From: Chromatiales bacterium (ex Bugula neritina AB1)
Lineage (GTDB): Bacteria; Pseudomonadota; Gammaproteobacteria; Granulosicoccales; Granulosicoccaceae
Length of the DNA: 64,000 nucleotides
Direction: 5' to 3'
NCBI GenBank assembly: GCA_001730015.1
Contig: MDLA01000125.1
Span: forward strand, 1-64,000
Position numbers and translations under genes: made by a program
Part shown: one piece after another, positions 1-6,760 of the stretch
Layout of the letters: each line of letters starts with the position of its first letter
How positions within the stretch are numbered: the stretch's first letter is position 1
The notes under the pieces: model-generated
The model's database searches: none
What the model was told of the DNA's origin: nothing
What the model saw: the letters and a program-made list of their open reading frames with translations, nothing else

Positions 1-132
1 ATTCTCAACACTCTCCAGGCCCGGCGAAGTGTTTAAGTGACGATAGTAATTTGAACGGTTCAACCCCAGTAGTTCGCATTGCTGTACAATGCTCAGATCG
101 TGCTGCGGATCGATCAGCTGAGTCTTATTCAT
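1..132 (-). CDS. IS3-family transposase OrfB, N-terminal part
   Basis: Only the first 44 codons are present; the reading frame is open to the window edge. It starts at an ATG overlapping the orfA stop by 8 bases (ATGAATAA), so it could be translated by coupling to orfA. The peptide has the pattern QQCELLGLNRSNYYR, typical of the region before the DDE integrase core of IS3 OrfB proteins. The catalytic core is outside the window. It would act with OrfA in copy-out transposition of this element. Confidence 0.8.
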   Translation of the reverse strand, partial: MNKTQLIDPQHDLSIVQQCELLGLNRSNYYRHLNTSPGLESVEN

Positions 133-421
133 CACTGAAATGCCCGGTGTTTTTTTTTAGGTAGTCCAACTGCATCTTCAATCGTCCAATCTCTTGATAC
201 AGCGGGGCCGTAAGCTCCTCTGGATCTTGAACTAACTGTTTTGGACCATTTCGAAAAGTATCGACCAAACCTTCCACTGCCTGCTTTTTCCAGCTACTGA
301 TTTGAGTCGGATGAATCTTAAATTGACTGGCCAATTCGCTGCTTGTACTCATTCCTTTAATTGCTGCTAATGAGACTCTGGCTTTGAATTCTGGAGCATG
401 TACTTTGCGCTTCTTTGTCAT
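125..421 (-). CDS. IS3-family transposase OrfA
   Basis: A 98-residue helix-turn-helix protein that in this family binds the element ends and supports the OrfB transposase. The N terminus MTKKRKVHAPEFKARV and the segment HPTQISSWKKQ are characteristic of the IS3 OrfA HTH; the C terminus (about residues 68-90) looks like the leucine-zipper region. An ATG four codons upstream (433) is also possible, but neither has a clear ribosome binding site and MTKKRK is the usual start. A run of nine A on the coding strand (150-158) lies near the 3' end. A -1 shift there would meet a TGA at once, whereas loss of one A would join orfA to orfB. Confidence 0.85.
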   Translation of the reverse strand: MTKKRKVHAPEFKARVSLAAIKGMSTSSELASQFKIHPTQISSWKKQAVEGLVDTFRNGPKQLVQDPEELTAPLYQEIGRLKMQLDYLKKNTGHFSDE

Positions 422-469
422 GACGTATACCATTGTTAATAGCTAATTATCTGTCAAATTTCTTAGCTT

Positions 470-501
470 AGGTACCTGTCTGATTTTTGGGGTCCACTTC
501 A
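470..501. repeat. Terminal inverted repeat region of the IS3 element
   Basis: Reading from 501 leftward on the minus strand gives TGAAGTGGACCCC followed by an A-rich stretch and a CAGACAGGTACC block, the layout of an IS3-family terminus. Only this end is in the window, so pairing with the other end cannot be shown. Confidence 0.6.
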
Positions 502-726
502 TTATGCTGTAAATGTAATAAGTTGCCTGGTTGTTTGTTCGGGGTCATGGTGAATTGGTAAATTGCTGTCTTAGCGAAGTCTCATTTACTTCGGCTGATA
601 ATATTTCTATATTGGGATCAGGTCTGAAGTGTGTGATAGTTGAATTTTCTAAGTAAGTTGCTAAGGTAAGGAGAAGTTTATTTAGTAAGGGGATTGCAAT
701 GGCTCAGGCGACAATGACCACCAAGG
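501..726. repeat. Copy 1 of a 226-bp duplication (antitoxin upstream region)
   Basis: This stretch matches 5285-5510 without gaps and with a single mismatch (A at 643 versus T at 5427). It carries the upstream region, ribosome binding site and first nine codons of the AbrB-type antitoxin found intact at 5483. On its left it abuts the IS3 end; on its right it stops where a REP-like unit begins (728). The near identity means the duplication is recent compared with the RAYT copies around it. Confidence 0.95.
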
Positions 727-806
727 TAAATGAACAAGGACAGGCGCTGACAAAAGGATACGCCGACAATAAGGCCAAGATCAAAATAAACGAGGACAGG
801 CGCTAA
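699..806 (+). pseudogene. Truncated AbrB/MazE-type antitoxin remnant
   Basis: The first nine codons (MAQATMTTK) and the leader are identical to the intact antitoxin at 5483. The frame then runs into unrelated repeat sequence and ends at TAA after 35 codons. No DNA-binding swapped-hairpin domain and no partner toxin follow, so it cannot be a working antitoxin. The leader could still carry an active promoter or operator for the intact pair's regulator. I read it as a decayed or recombined copy. Confidence 0.8.
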
Positions 807-822
807 TAAAAAGAAGCGCCGA
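728..822. repeat. Two REP-like 39-bp units in direct order
   Basis: Units 728-766 and 784-822 align over 39 bases with 7 differences and a period of 56. Each contains GGACAGGCGCT and ends CGCCGA. The second folds as GGCGCT / AGCGCC with a short A-rich loop; the first keeps only GGCG/CGCC. Short paired palindromes of this kind are the substrates of RAYT transposases, one of which follows at 1009. A related motif recurs at 2112-2126 at the break in the second RAYT copy. Confidence 0.6.
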
Positions 823-1008
823 GAAGAATATTCATGTTTTCTATAGAGGCAGAAATCTAGGAGATGGATTAAATGAGAAATGTCGGCGCTGGCCACACCG
901 TTTTAAAGTATTGTTACGTGATTGTGAGGTTTGTTGGACGGCTGCAGACATAGAAATACCTGCCACGTGAGTGACAGTTAACGTATTCCAGTAAATCCGA
1001 TTGGGTCG

Positions 1009-2019
1009 TCAGCTAAACAGTATTTTACTACTCGTAAAATTGACCATTCTTTTCAATCCGAAATTCGCACACTTTGATTTTAGTGATTTAATCGTGCCGA
1101 CCACGCCTTTGAATCGACTTTCAAAATTGGTGGCCAGTTCGACCCAGTGCTCTGCTGAAATATCAAGCCGCTCGATTATGGGTGGTAGGTTGTCGGGGAT
1201 GGAACCGCGTTTGTCGTCACGGATTATCCTGCCAGTCCAGTCAACAAGTTCAATATAGTCAACAAGGTTAAACGGCAATCCGGCAGGCATTGGTTCTCGT
1301 GGGCTGTCAGTGAAAGACATCAATGTCTGGGGCTGTAATTCTTCTCCAGAATCTCTGCTTTGTTCACCGGCCGCTTTGCTTTTCCAGTAATCAATTCGGA
1401 GTTGTATGCTGGTATGTTCGGATTGCTCTGGTGTGGCAGCCATGGTGGCTCTGATCGGGTTGAGGTCAACATAGGCCATGCAGCTTAGAACGGCCTTTTC
1501 ATCGAGTAAGGCCTGTGATTTGTAACGTGCTTCCCAAAAGTGGCCGGTGCATTCATCTTCCTTATTGGCACGACGTGCTATGCCATCATTGAGGAATTTC
1601 ATAAACCAACTGATATTAAATAGGCGAGTGCGCCAGGTATCGACAAACACATCAAGCTGTTCGCGCTCCCAGGGTTCGATTGGCTCTTTTTTGGTAAATT
1701 TGTGTGTGACTTCGGTTCCAGCTATTATCAGGTGTGCGTGTTCTACGATCGACTGGGGCGTGGTAGCAATAGCATCGTCGCGCCGTACGTGTAGCACTAA
1801 GTGGTAGTGATTTGACATCACACAAAACGCTGCGATGTCGATAAAAAACACAGAAGCAAGACGGAGCATGTCGTCTTGAATTTGTTGTCGGCGGTGTTCG
1901 TAGCTGCGGCCAGAGTGCTTGTCAATTCCGCAGAGAAAAGAGTGGCGAACGCAACGAGTTATTACATGGTAATACGGGGTGTCGTCTAGTGATATTTGTT
2001 GTTTTCTCGGCTTCGTCAT
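1009..2019 (-). CDS. REP-associated tyrosine transposase (RAYT), intact copy
   Basis: A 336-residue Y1_Tnp-family protein. These single-domain HUH nucleases are related to the IS200/IS605 transposase and act on single-stranded REP palindromes. The HUH pair is visible as SNHYHLVLH (about residues 69-77). The following GHFWEARY and AYVDLNPIRA blocks are typical of the family. It has no companion orfB and no IS605-like ends, as expected of domesticated RAYTs. It is the only intact one of three related copies in 4 kb. A TGTGA-N6-TCACA palindrome lies upstream at 2080-2095. ORFs on the opposite strand inside it are shadows. Confidence 0.9.
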   Translation of the reverse strand: MTKPRKQQISLDDTPYYHVITRCVRHSFLCGIDKHSGRSYEHRRQQIQDDMLRLASVFFIDIAAFCVMSNHYHLVLHVRRDDAIATTPQSIVEHAHLIIAGTEVTHKFTKKEPIEPWEREQLDVFVDTWRTRLFNISWFMKFLNDGIARRANKEDECTGHFWEARYKSQALLDEKAVLSCMAYVDLNPIRATMAATPEQSEHTSIQLRIDYWKSKAAGEQSRDSGEELQPQTLMSFTDSPREPMPAGLPFNLVDYIELVDWTGRIIRDDKRGSIPDNLPPIIERLDISAEHWVELATNFESRFKGVVGTIKSLKSKCANFGLKRMVNFTSSKILFS

Positions 2020-2079
2020 GGCGTTTACTTCCTACAGCTAATTACAACTGAAATAGTGCCGGAGCTAGTGAAGCTGAAA

Positions 2080-2095
2080 TGTGATATGAATCACA
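2080..2095. promoter_or_regulatory. CRP-like palindrome upstream of intact RAYT
   Basis: TGTGA and TCACA arms flank six bases (TATGAA), a full match to the CRP-family half-site pattern. The centre lies about 68 bases before the RAYT ATG at 2019. The same layout is seen before the other two RAYT copies. It could be a CRP/FNR-family site or a palindrome recognised by the transposase itself. Confidence 0.5.
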
Positions 2096-2105
2096 ATTTA
2101 TTTTT

Positions 2106-2294
2106 TTAAATGCGCCCGTCCTCGTTAGTTGTCCACCGTAGGGCATTGTCTTCAAGTTGTTGGCGGCGATGCTCGTAGGAGCGACCGGTGCTGGGGTCAT
2201 TTCCATAGAGAATGGTGTGGCGAACGAATCTAGAAATACAATGATAGAACGGCGTGGCGTCAAGAGAGGGTTTCTGCTCTCGAGGCTTTGGCAA
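2106..2294 (-). pseudogene. Truncated RAYT transposase, N-terminal fragment
   Basis: The first 53 residues (MPKPREQKPSLDATPFYHC to about NALR) match the RAYT copy at 5181 closely, including the GNDPSTGRS segment. The frame then leaves the family and stops after nine unrelated residues. The HUH nuclease motif is lost, so it is dead. The break coincides with a sequence (2112-2126, minus strand) resembling the REP-like units at 728-822. Homology with the third copy extends upstream past the start codon to about 2400. Confidence 0.85.
2112..2126 (-). repeat. REP-like half unit at RAYT breakpoint
   Basis: On the minus strand this reads AACGAGGACGGGCGC, close to the AACGAGGACAGGCGC core of the unit at 784-822. 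It starts where the RAYT fragment loses homology with its relatives. The second arm of the palindrome is not obvious here. Confidence 0.45.
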
Positions 2295-2354
2295 AAATTA
2301 CTTTCTACATCAGAATATCCGTGAACGATCTGGCCAAAGATCACCGGGATATAA

Positions 2355-2370
2355 TATGATGCGGCTCACA
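2355..2370. promoter_or_regulatory. Degenerate CRP-like palindrome upstream of RAYT fragment
   Basis: TATGA-N6-TCACA, one base off the palindrome seen before the other two RAYT copies and at the same distance (centre about 68 bases) from the fragment's ATG at 2294. Confidence 0.35.
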
Positions 2371-2436
2371 TTGTTTATTGTGATGACTGTCTATTTAAAT
2401 ATGACATAAAGTACGCCAGTAGTAACCTTCGATGCT

Positions 2437-2859
2437 TTACGCGCTGTGTTGCCACGGATTGATAATTGCTAAATTCAAAGTTTCAAAATCCTTCGTATTT
2501 CGTGTCGCCAGCGAAAAACCATGCGCAAGTGCAGTGGCTGCAATGATCGCATCTCGTTCAGGCTTAGGGTCTGGCACATGCAACGACGCAGCTCGCATTG
2601 CCACTTTCTTATCGACTGGCATGAGGCGTTTGTCGTATAAGCGCATTAGTTGGTCAAACCAAGTCTGTAGTTTAGTGGCTTGCTCATTGTCGCGACGGCT
2701 GATCTGCCGAATACCAAGCTCAATTTCCAGTACGGTAATTACGCTTAAATAAGTATTGCTGATATCTATTGTAGCAGCCCACAGCGACACCTTTGGCTCA
2801 CAACGATTATTGGCTTCTTTCCGTAGCTCCGAAACGACATTGGTATCCAGAATAATCAT
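2437..2859 (-). CDS. PIN-domain toxin of a Phd/VapC-type pair
   Basis: A 140-residue PIN ribonuclease. The acidic metal-binding set is visible: LDTN at the N terminus (Asp5), a Glu in VLEIELG, Asp in ERDAIIAATA and Asp in TRNTKDF. Members usually cleave tRNA or mRNA to stop growth until neutralised. It starts inside the stop codon of the antitoxin gene (TAATG, one shared base), so the two are translationally coupled. The sequence is closest in style to the FitB branch. No fault is seen, so the pair is probably active. Confidence 0.9.
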   Translation of the reverse strand: MIILDTNVVSELRKEANNRCEPKVSLWAATIDISNTYLSVITVLEIELGIRQISRRDNEQATKLQTWFDQLMRLYDKRLMPVDKKVAMRAASLHVPDPKPERDAIIAATALAHGFSLATRNTKDFETLNLAIINPWQHSA

Positions 2860-3116
2860 TAGTCAGACAAATCCGCTGGGCGCGGCGCATCGTCTAATGA
2901 GCGGGGAAACTCCACTTCATCCTTGATTCCAGGGGAGAGTTGTGCAAATGCATCTGAGAGCGTCAGTTTTGCGTCCGTCAAGGATTGATACTCATCAATG
3001 CTTAGCAATACAAAAGAAGGTCTGCCACGATCAGTAATAAACACCGGTCCGTCGAGTGCCGCTCGTTTTGCACCACTTAAATCCTGATTGAAGTCGCGAC
3101 TGCTGACGCTTTTCAT
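2859..3116 (-). CDS. Phd/YefM-family antitoxin
   Basis: An 85-residue protein beginning MKSVSSRDFNQDLSGAKRAA, the usual N-terminal DNA-binding part of Phd/YefM antitoxins, followed by the PVFITDRGRPSFVLLS strand pair. The C-terminal third would wrap and inhibit the PIN toxin encoded just downstream. Antitoxins of this type repress their own operon; the candidate promoter lies in 3117-3200, but I could not define an operator. Confidence 0.9.
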   Translation of the reverse strand: MKSVSSRDFNQDLSGAKRAALDGPVFITDRGRPSFVLLSIDEYQSLTDAKLTLSDAFAQLSPGIKDEVEFPRSLDDAPRPADLSD

Positions 3117-3205
3117 AATCTGTGTATCCTACAGGTTTTGGCTGTACAGACTCTACACTAAGGTAAAGAAAGTAGCAATGTGACTACAATTGTTAATTTG
3201 CGTGC

Positions 3206-3268
3206 TAATGGAACCACCTGATTTACGGGTTAATGGGTCCAGTAAATTTGCGGGTTTATGGAGCCACC
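3206..3268. repeat. IS21-type end repeats (about 25-bp units)
   Basis: Three tandem units begin at 3206, 3231 and 3256. Each starts TAATGG or TTATGG, continues with CCA, and the first two end in a T(T/G)(A/C)CGGGT-like block. Multiple short repeats of this kind mark the ends of IS21-family elements, and an IstA gene fragment follows in the right orientation at 3366. The matching right end was not found. Confidence 0.65.
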
Positions 3269-3365
3269 CACCGGCCGTTTTTTGTCACTTCAGATCTTCA
3301 ATCACTGACGTACGCTTTGCGGATTTTCAATCGTAAGGCAGGTCATGAGCAATCGGAGATTATAA

Positions 3366-3968
3366 GTGTTTCACTATCGTCAAGCTCTGTATCAAATGCA
3401 GCAAGGCAAGTCCGACCGAGCCATCGTACTCGGTGGCACTATGGGTCGTCGTAGAGCCGCACAGTTACGCTGTTTTGCGGCAACCGAAGGCTGGCTGACA
3501 CCGGGGGCCACATTGCCGAATGACGCCTCGCTCGCGGCGTTGTTTGTCACACCAAAACAAGGCAGCCCCGGACCGGTGTCAACGCTTCACGCGCACCGAG
3601 AGCGGATTACCCAGTGGATCGAGTCCGGTATCAACGTCCGTGTGATGCATCGTGCACTAGAAGAGTCGCACGGCTACCGTGGCAGTTACGCGTCGGTGGT
3701 TCGCATGGTCAATTCGATCAAGAAGAGTTCACCGGAAGTCACCACGGTACTGGACTTCAAACCCGGTGAGTCGGCACAGATCGATTTCGGTAAAGGGCCC
3801 GAGATTATCGATCAACACACCGGTGAAGTACTCAAGAGTTGGTTCTTTGTGATGGTGCTGTCATGGAGTAGACACATGTACGCAGAGTTAGTGACTGACC
3901 AATCTATAGAGACCTTGCTTGGTTGTCATGAAATTATAAAGACAGTCATCGTAAGAAGTGCGTCATAA
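3366..3968 (+). pseudogene. IS21-family transposase IstA, C-terminally truncated
   Basis: A 200-codon frame from a GTG start. The first about 187 residues look like IstA: an HTH region (MGRRRAAQLRCFA) and the start of the integrase core, with DFKPGESAQIDFGKGP and WFFVMVLSWSRHMYAELV. Asp in QIDFG is the first catalytic acid. Homology stops near base 3930 and the last residues are unrelated. Full IstA proteins are about 500 residues, and neither the rest nor the IstB ATPase is present, so the element is dead. The stretch 3969-4167 holds no recognisable gene. Confidence 0.85.
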
Positions 3969-4167
3969 GAAGGAGTGAGTGAAGAAAAGAGTTCGGGAAA
4001 AATCTGGGAATTTCCCAGAACAGCGCTGGTAGCGGGTGGAATAATGCGCAGAATAGCTTAGAACGGCGTTATCAGTGGAATCGAAAGTAGGTTTTACTTT
4101 CTGGTAAGCACTGGAATGCGGTTCCAATCGAGTTGGAGGTTAATGAGGCTGACTGGAAGCGAGGTAT

Positions 4168-5181
4168 TTAGTTGAAAAGCAATTTGCAGTTGGAGAGGTT
4201 GTGTCTGCATTTACGTGAGAACTTACTGAATTTGTCGGTGAGGGAGTGAGCGGAACCGACCAGTCCTTTGAATTTACTTTCAAAGTGCGTGCATAGATAA
4301 ATTCAGTGTTTGGGGGATATTGTAAGGCGTTCAAGAATCGGGGGAAAAGTGCCATCATTCACGTCACGCTTGTCGTCTCTGATTTGTCGACAGGTCCGCT
4401 CAACTAATTCGAGATAGTCAGTCAGATTAAACGGAATTCCCTCGGGCATGGGCTGGCGAGGGTCGCCGACAAATTTCAAGAGATTGGGCGGTTGAAAATC
4501 GTCGGTGGATTGCTCGATATTGTTGGTTGAGGCGGCTTTGTCTTTCCAGTGCTGAATTCTGAGTTTGATACTTGTGTGATCAGACTGCTCGGGTGTTTCA
4601 GTCATGGCGGCCCTGATAGGATTGAGGTCAACGTAGGCCATGCAAGACAAAACGGCTGGCTCATCAAGCACGGCTTGACATTTGAAACGTGATTCCCAAA
4701 AATGGCCTGTGTAATCATCTTCTTTATTGGCATTACGGGCGGTGGTTTCATTAAGTACACGCATAAACCAGTTGATGCTGTGTAAGCGTTTTCGCCAGGT
4801 CTCGATAAGCGTGTTGAGTGGTCCACGTTCATGAGCATCGATGGGTTCGTCGTCCAAATACCGCTGTGAAAGTGGAGTTCCGCCAAAGAGCTGATGCCAA
4901 CGAGCGACTATGGATCTGGGGGTAGCGTCAAGGCAAGGCTTTCGATTGATGTGTAGTACTAGATGGTAGTGATTTGATAGTACGGCGAAAGCGGCGATAT
5001 CAATATAAAAGATGGACGCTAACCGGAGGGCATTGTCCTCAAGTTGTTGACGGCGATGTTCGTGGGAGCGACCGGTGCTGGGGTCATTTCCACAGAGAAA
5101 GGCACGGCGAACGCATCTAGAAATGCAATGGTAAAACGGCGTGGCGTCAAGAGATATTTGCTGCTTTCGAGGCCTTGGCAC
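4168..5181 (-). pseudogene. RAYT transposase with in-frame nonsense codon
   Basis: The first 292 codons are an uninterrupted Y1_Tnp protein, with LSNHYHLVLHINRK as the HUH motif and AYVDLNPIRAAM downstream. It ends at TGA (4303-4305). Reading on in the same frame gives 44 more codons ending at TAA (4168-4170). That stretch includes FESKFKGLVGS, aligned with FESRFKGVVGT of the intact copy at 1009. The TGA stands where that copy has Trp (H-W), so a single TGG to TGA change shortened the gene. The nuclease core is intact, so the 292-residue protein might still work. Confidence 0.85.
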
Positions 5182-5241
5182 AAATTACTTCCTACATCAG
5201 AAATTCCGTAAACAATCGTGCCAAAGGTCACCAAGATATAA

Positions 5242-5257
5242 TGTGATCCGATTCACA
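5242..5257. promoter_or_regulatory. CRP-like palindrome upstream of third RAYT copy
   Basis: TGTGA and TCACA flank six bases (TCCGAT). The centre is about 68 bases before the ATG at 5181, the same spacing as for the other two copies. Confidence 0.5.
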
Positions 5258-5284
5258 TTGTTTATTATGATGACTGTCTATGTA

Positions 5285-5510
5285 ATTATGCTGTAAATGT
5301 AATAAGTTGCCTGGTTGTTTGTTCGGGGTCATGGTGAATTGGTAAATTGCTGTCTTAGCGAAGTCTCATTTACTTCGGCTGATAATATTTCTATATTGGG
5401 ATCAGGTCTGAAGTGTGTGATAGTTGTATTTTCTAAGTAAGTTGCTAAGGTAAGGAGAAGTTTATTTAGTAAGGGGATTGCAATGGCTCAGGCGACAATG
5501 ACCACCAAGG
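5285..5510. repeat. Copy 2 of the 226-bp duplication
   Basis: Matches 501-726 with one mismatch and no gaps. Here it leads into the complete antitoxin gene, so this is the parental arrangement. It contains the antitoxin's ribosome binding site (AAGGGGA before the ATG at 5483). Confidence 0.95.
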
Positions 5511-5719
5511 GGCAAATCACAATACCAGCGGAGATAAGAAAGGCGCTGAGCCTCAATGCGGGTGATAAAGTTGTGTTTGTTACGCGTGAATCGGGTGAGG
5601 TGGTGATCTTTCCGGCGACGCGAGAGGTGGGGACTCTAAAAGGTATGATTGAGAAACCCGCCGATCCAGTCAGTATTGATGCAATGGATGAGGCCATCAG
5701 GGCTCGACACAGCAAATGA
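5483..5719 (+). CDS. AbrB/MazE-family antitoxin (SpoVT-AbrB domain)
   Basis: A 78-residue protein. Residues 5-50 (MTTKGQITIPAEIRKAL then GDKVVFV) are the classic swapped-hairpin AbrB DNA-binding domain; the C-terminal third would bind the PIN toxin encoded next. It precedes the toxin with a four-base ATGA overlap, so expression is coupled. The ribosome binding site AAGGGGA sits before the ATG. Its leader and first nine codons are duplicated at 501-726. Confidence 0.92.
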   Translation: MAQATMTTKGQITIPAEIRKALSLNAGDKVVFVTRESGEVVIFPATREVGTLKGMIEKPADPVSIDAMDEAIRARHSK

Positions 5720-6123
5720 TTGGGTTAGACACCAATGTGTTGATTCGTTACTTAGTGCAAGATGACGAAGCTCAAGCGGAAACCGCTAACCATTTCATCG
5801 AATCAAAGTGTTCGGAAGAATGTCCTGGTTTTATCAATCACATCGTTTTGTGTGAAGTTTGTTGGGTGCTGGCGACTGCATACAAACAAAAGCGCTCTGA
5901 TATCGCAAATGTCATTGCTTGTTTGCTGCAGGTTCGTCAGCTTGAGATACAGGAAGCATCCGTGGTTTGGAGGGCACTCAGTGATTTCCGTGACTCGAAT
6001 GCTGATTTTTCAGATCACCTGATAGCGCATTCAAATCAACTGCGTGGTTGTGTTGCTACTGTCACATTTGACAAAAAAGCTGCGAAGCTGCTTCCAATGC
6101 GTAATGTCGCAGACATGTTGTAA
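5716..6123 (+). CDS. PIN-domain toxin of AbrB/VapC-type pair
   Basis: A 135-residue PIN ribonuclease beginning MIGLDTNVLIRYLVQDD. The acidic residues are visible as Asp5, Glu in VLCEVCWVL, Asp in FSDHLIAH and Asp in TFDKKAAK. It overlaps the antitoxin stop by four bases. The toxin differs strongly from the other PIN toxin at 2437, so the two pairs were acquired separately. It appears complete. Confidence 0.92.
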   Translation: MIGLDTNVLIRYLVQDDEAQAETANHFIESKCSEECPGFINHIVLCEVCWVLATAYKQKRSDIANVIACLLQVRQLEIQEASVVWRALSDFRDSNADFSDHLIAHSNQLRGCVATVTFDKKAAKLLPMRNVADML

Positions 6124-6760
6124 AAGTTTCATGAGGCGTACTTCAATTTTCGCAGCAAGTTGTTACCGGAGATATCAAAGATATCGACTGGTGCAGTGTG
6201 GCTACCATTAACCCATTTTTTGTAAGCAGTTGATGTTTTATATTGTATTCACCAGTCGTCGTAAGCTTGGGTTCTGGATCGCAGCTTTAGATTTCACATT
6301 TCAATGCTCAGTTCGGCAGCTTAAACCCGGCAACACCGGTCGTTGATTTTATTGCAAGGTTTGATCGATATTGGGTGCTTGCGATTGCGCTACCTGAGTA
6401 GTTATGTGGTTTAGAATACTGCCGATGGGGTAAGTATAAGTGTCACTCTACATGCTGAAGAACTTTTCGCTGACATACTGTTTTCTTTCTCTTGTAAGAT
6501 TTATCTTACAAGAGAATGTGTGAGGCGTCACCAAATTAGTATATTGATTCTATATTCCCGATTTTTTGCTCGCTATTTGGCGGGTAGCTGTTACCTTCTT
6601 GATCAGGGTTAGCGACGTCACCTACGCCGTGTTTCTCCTGATGTATGCATCTGTAGTATTGTAGTTCTAAAGTCGTGTAGTAACTGGTGTTGGAAATTCA
6701 GGTGGTGTCGCTTTCTCTATTTTTAAACTTCAATTTTGAGGTCGGTCGAGTTCGCATGGC
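6124..6760. other. Gene-free stretch with one strong palindrome
   Basis: No ORF with family resemblance was found in these 637 bases, and base composition remains AT-rich as in the mobile region to the left. The only structured item I see is the palindrome at 6488-6515. The stretch separates the mobile island from the F420 island. Confidence 0.6.
6488..6515. repeat. Perfect 13-bp inverted repeat with 2-bp spacer
   Basis: TCTCTTGTAAGAT and its exact complement flank TT. No T-tract follows, so it does not read as an ordinary terminator. It could be an operator for a dimeric regulator or a transposon-derived palindrome. Confidence 0.6.

Larger units (their letters stand above)
1..501 (-). mobile_element. 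IS3-family insertion sequence, one end
   Basis: The window opens inside an IS3-type element: orfB (partial) and orfA lie on the minus strand and the outer end lies near 501. The end reads, on the minus strand, as a TGAAGTGGACCCC terminus ending at 501, in the style of IS3 terminal repeats. The boundary is confirmed independently: homology between this locus and the duplicated sequence at 5285 begins at base 501, so the element sits at the left edge of that duplication. The other end lies outside the window, so the target duplication cannot be checked. Confidence 0.8.

Noticed and set aside
125..158. Classical -1 frameshift producing IS3 OrfAB
   Set aside because: The -1 frame after the A-run meets TGA within seven codons, before orfB.
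2042..2344. 100-codon frame on the minus strand overlapping the RAYT fragment
   Set aside because: It covers the RAYT fragment in another frame and shows no family resemblance, whereas the 2106-2294 frame aligns with two known copies.
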